Shown piece after piece: positions 62,823 to 64,000 of a DNA stretch of 64,000 bases. Every line of letters starts with the position of its first letter. Positions within the stretch are counted from its first letter, which is position 1. The notes beneath the pieces are model-generated. The model made no database searches and was not told where the DNA came from. It saw only the letters and a program-made list of their open reading frames with translations. This DNA comes from Luteolibacter yonseiensis (GTDB lineage: Bacteria > Verrucomicrobiota > Verrucomicrobiia > Verrucomicrobiales > Akkermansiaceae): contig NZ_JAENIK010000009.1 of assembly GCF_016595465.1 (NCBI RefSeq), positions 1 to 64,000 on the forward strand. The letters run 5' to 3'. Position numbers and translations under genes: made by a program.

Positions 62823-63026
62823 ATGAAGAAACCCGTTCTCTGCTTCTGCGCCGCTCTCGCCATTTTCGCCCCTTCATGCGCGCCAAACGCCCGTGAAACG
62901 GCGGAAGACCAGGCGAACAAGATGCGCCAGCACCGCATCGCGCCTTCCGAAGATGCCGTGGAAACCAAGCGCACGAGCGAGGGATATCCGCTGCCATCCG
63001 CGAGCGACAGCACGTGGCGGTTCTGA
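62823..63026 (+). CDS. Small lipoprotein
   Basis: A 67-residue product. The signal peptide MKKPVLCFCAALAIFAPSC ends in a lipobox-like F-A-P-S-C (Cys19). The mature part is short, charged and without hydrophobic segments (APNARETAEDQANKMRQHRI ... GYPLPSASDSTWRF). It has its own upstream gap after the rpsA terminator. No family recognised. Small lipoproteins of this type are common; a structural or envelope role is possible but unproven. Confidence 0.65.
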   Translation: MKKPVLCFCAALAIFAPSCAPNARETAEDQANKMRQHRIAPSEDAVETKRTSEGYPLPSASDSTWRF

Positions 63027-63136
63027 TCCCGGTCCGATCGCGATCGGTTGACACGCGTCGCTCCTTGTCCGCCGCACGATTGGCTGGCCAAACGCTCCTT
63101 TTTGATCGATACTTGTGCGCTGTCTGAAGCGCAGGC

Positions 63137-63577
63137 ATGGGAAATTCACCAGATCCATCGACCGACTTTATTCAAACCGGGGATGACCATCACTTCCGTC
63201 GGGAGGATCGGGTTTGCCGTTGGCAACGTATCTCAGGGCACATCGCGGAGCATCCCGAAGAACTTGCCATCGTTCTCGGCAATATCGACCGCTGGCTTGC
63301 GCTCGGCCGGGTTCACCCGGCTCCCCTGCATGAATGGCGGGAGCGCATTCACGCCGCGCGGCGTTCTCCAGACGAATTCCGTGCTTTCCTCGATTTTCTC
63401 TCGGCGCCGAATCACGACACGGAGCGGATCAAATCCTGCTCTCCATTTGTGGGGCTCACCAGCCATGCCGGTTCCATCAATAAGACGACGTGGGAATCTG
63501 AAACGGGTGCTCCTCCGTTTGTAATCCAGCCCTTCAGGGCGTCTTTCGGGCGCACGGAAGACGCCTTAAAAGGCTAA
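63137..63577 (+). CDS. Small protein of unknown function, 3' end inside a dispersed repeat
   Basis: A 146-residue reading frame. Its centre looks like real protein: RISGHIAEHPEELAIVLGNI, RWLALGRVHPAPLHEWRERI, ARRSPDEFRAFLDFLSAPNH, ERIKSCSPFVGL. The helix-rich D-R-W-L-x-x-G ... L-x-x-W-R-x-x-I pattern recalls short helical proteins of other Verrucomicrobiota, from memory. The last ~14 residues (FRASFGRTEDALKG) and the stop are encoded by the dispersed repeat at 63537-63594, so the native C-terminus may have been replaced by repeat insertion. Confidence 0.5.
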   Translation: MGNSPDPSTDFIQTGDDHHFRREDRVCRWQRISGHIAEHPEELAIVLGNIDRWLALGRVHPAPLHEWRERIHAARRSPDEFRAFLDFLSAPNHDTERIKSCSPFVGLTSHAGSINKTTWESETGAPPFVIQPFRASFGRTEDALKG

Positions 63578-63594
63578 ACTACGTGCGGGAAATC
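63537..63594 (+). repeat. Dispersed palindromic repeat, copy 2
   Basis: Contains GGCGTCTTTCGGGCGCACGG, then AAGACGCC (stem with GGCGTCTT), the palindrome GCCTTAAAAGGC region and CTACGTGC. The same blocks in the same order are at 15120-15178 on the opposite strand. It overlaps the 3' end of the small gene before it. Confidence 0.75.
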
Positions 63595-63654
63595 TCTCGT
63601 AAGCATGCGCACCGGTAATTGAGAATCACGTTATTTGCTGGAACCGGTATCCGT

Positions 63655-64000
63655 TCATTCCCCGGAAGATCCGAGGTCCTTCAGCCACGTTTTCGCGTCG
63701 GTGGAGTAGACCGGCATGGGGATCAGCGAGAGAGCGGTGTCGATGGCCTCCCGACGCTGAGGCCCGGGCAGGTTGCGGATCTGGCCGGCGGCGAGATCCG
63801 TGAGTTGTTCCGCTAGAGGAGAACGGTGCTGTTTCTGGCCAAACGAGGTGGGATGGGCCGCGACGAAGCATGTCCACAGCCGTGCCCTGGCTGCGGGATC
63901 GGTCTCGGACCACAGTGCCGTGATCTCCCGGGCGACGTGGTAGCGTTGGCCGACGGGACTCTTGAACCCGCCTCCGTAGTAATCGGCGCCGTCACCGTCG
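63655..64000 (-). CDS. C-terminal part of an unrecognised protein (partial)
   Basis: An open minus-strand frame enters from beyond base 64000 and stops at 63655-63657, giving 115 visible residues: DGADYYGGGFKSPVGQRYHV, WSETDPAARARLWTCFVAAH, LAEQLTDLAAGQIRNLPGPQ, IDTALSLIPMPVYSTDAKTW. It is soluble and helix-rich, and the sequence reads as genuine protein with no internal stops. No start lies in the window, so length and family cannot be judged. Confidence 0.65.
   Translation of the reverse strand, partial: DGDGADYYGGGFKSPVGQRYHVAREITALWSETDPAARARLWTCFVAAHPTSFGQKQHRSPLAEQLTDLAAGQIRNLPGPQRREAIDTALSLIPMPVYSTDAKTWLKDLGSSGE

Overview
The window looks like a chromosomal segment of a member of the Verrucomicrobiota, probably order Verrucomicrobiales (Luteolibacter/Haloferula-like). 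The signs are high GC, large exported proteins built from LamG, thrombospondin-type-3, autotransporter-beta-strand, lamin-tail and CotH modules, a DUF1080 protein and a GYF_2 membrane protein, beside ordinary housekeeping genes (dnaE, rlmN, typA, rpsB-tsf, rpsA). This placement rests on recognised families; no rRNA or tRNA gene was seen.

Layout. 1-8.4 kb, minus strand: a two-partner secretion locus running TpsB, a DUF2341/LamG-ExbB fusion, ExbD, TonB, a Porin_5-type porin, a coiled-coil exported protein, then the start of a large TpsA exoprotein that leaves the window. Its content resembles the phosphate-starvation-controlled PdtA/PdtB locus of Pseudomonas aeruginosa, and 11-bp-periodic Pho-box-like repeats lie before both tpsB and tpsA. 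8.7-19.5 kb: rlmN, DUF1080, a GYF membrane protein, dnaE, an HD protein, a DUF4198 protein and a secreted HExxH/ricin/LamG protein. 19.7-26.2 kb: a TetR-controlled RND efflux operon with matching operators before tetR and before the adaptor gene. 26.4-32.3 kb: a HEAT-like membrane protein, typA, two paralogous small membrane proteins (one frameshifted) and a ParE/RelE-type toxin-antitoxin pair. 32.3-43.6 kb: a giant CotH/lamin-tail protein, a MYG1 homologue, a UDP-glucuronate decarboxylase, and a LamG-sensor histidine kinase with its LuxR-type response regulator. 43.8-50.7 kb: two paralogous TSP3/autotransporter-repeat surface proteins. 50.8-53.9 kb, minus: exported proteins and rpsB-tsf. 54-60.8 kb: three tandem paralogues of an unrecognised seven-helix membrane protein with a tandem-SH3 gene between them; the third is broken at a G9 tract. 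60.9-64 kb: rpsA, a small lipoprotein, a small unknown gene and the 3' end of another gene.

The window also holds several non-coding repeats (two copies of a ~58-bp dispersed palindromic element, REPIN-like inverted pairs) and clear intrinsic terminators. The strongest leads are the phosphate-linked secretion locus, the 54-61 kb membrane/SH3 cluster, the C-terminal module shared by four otherwise different exoproteins, and the operator/promoter layout of the efflux operon. All domain calls were made by eye from translated sequence; no database search was run.
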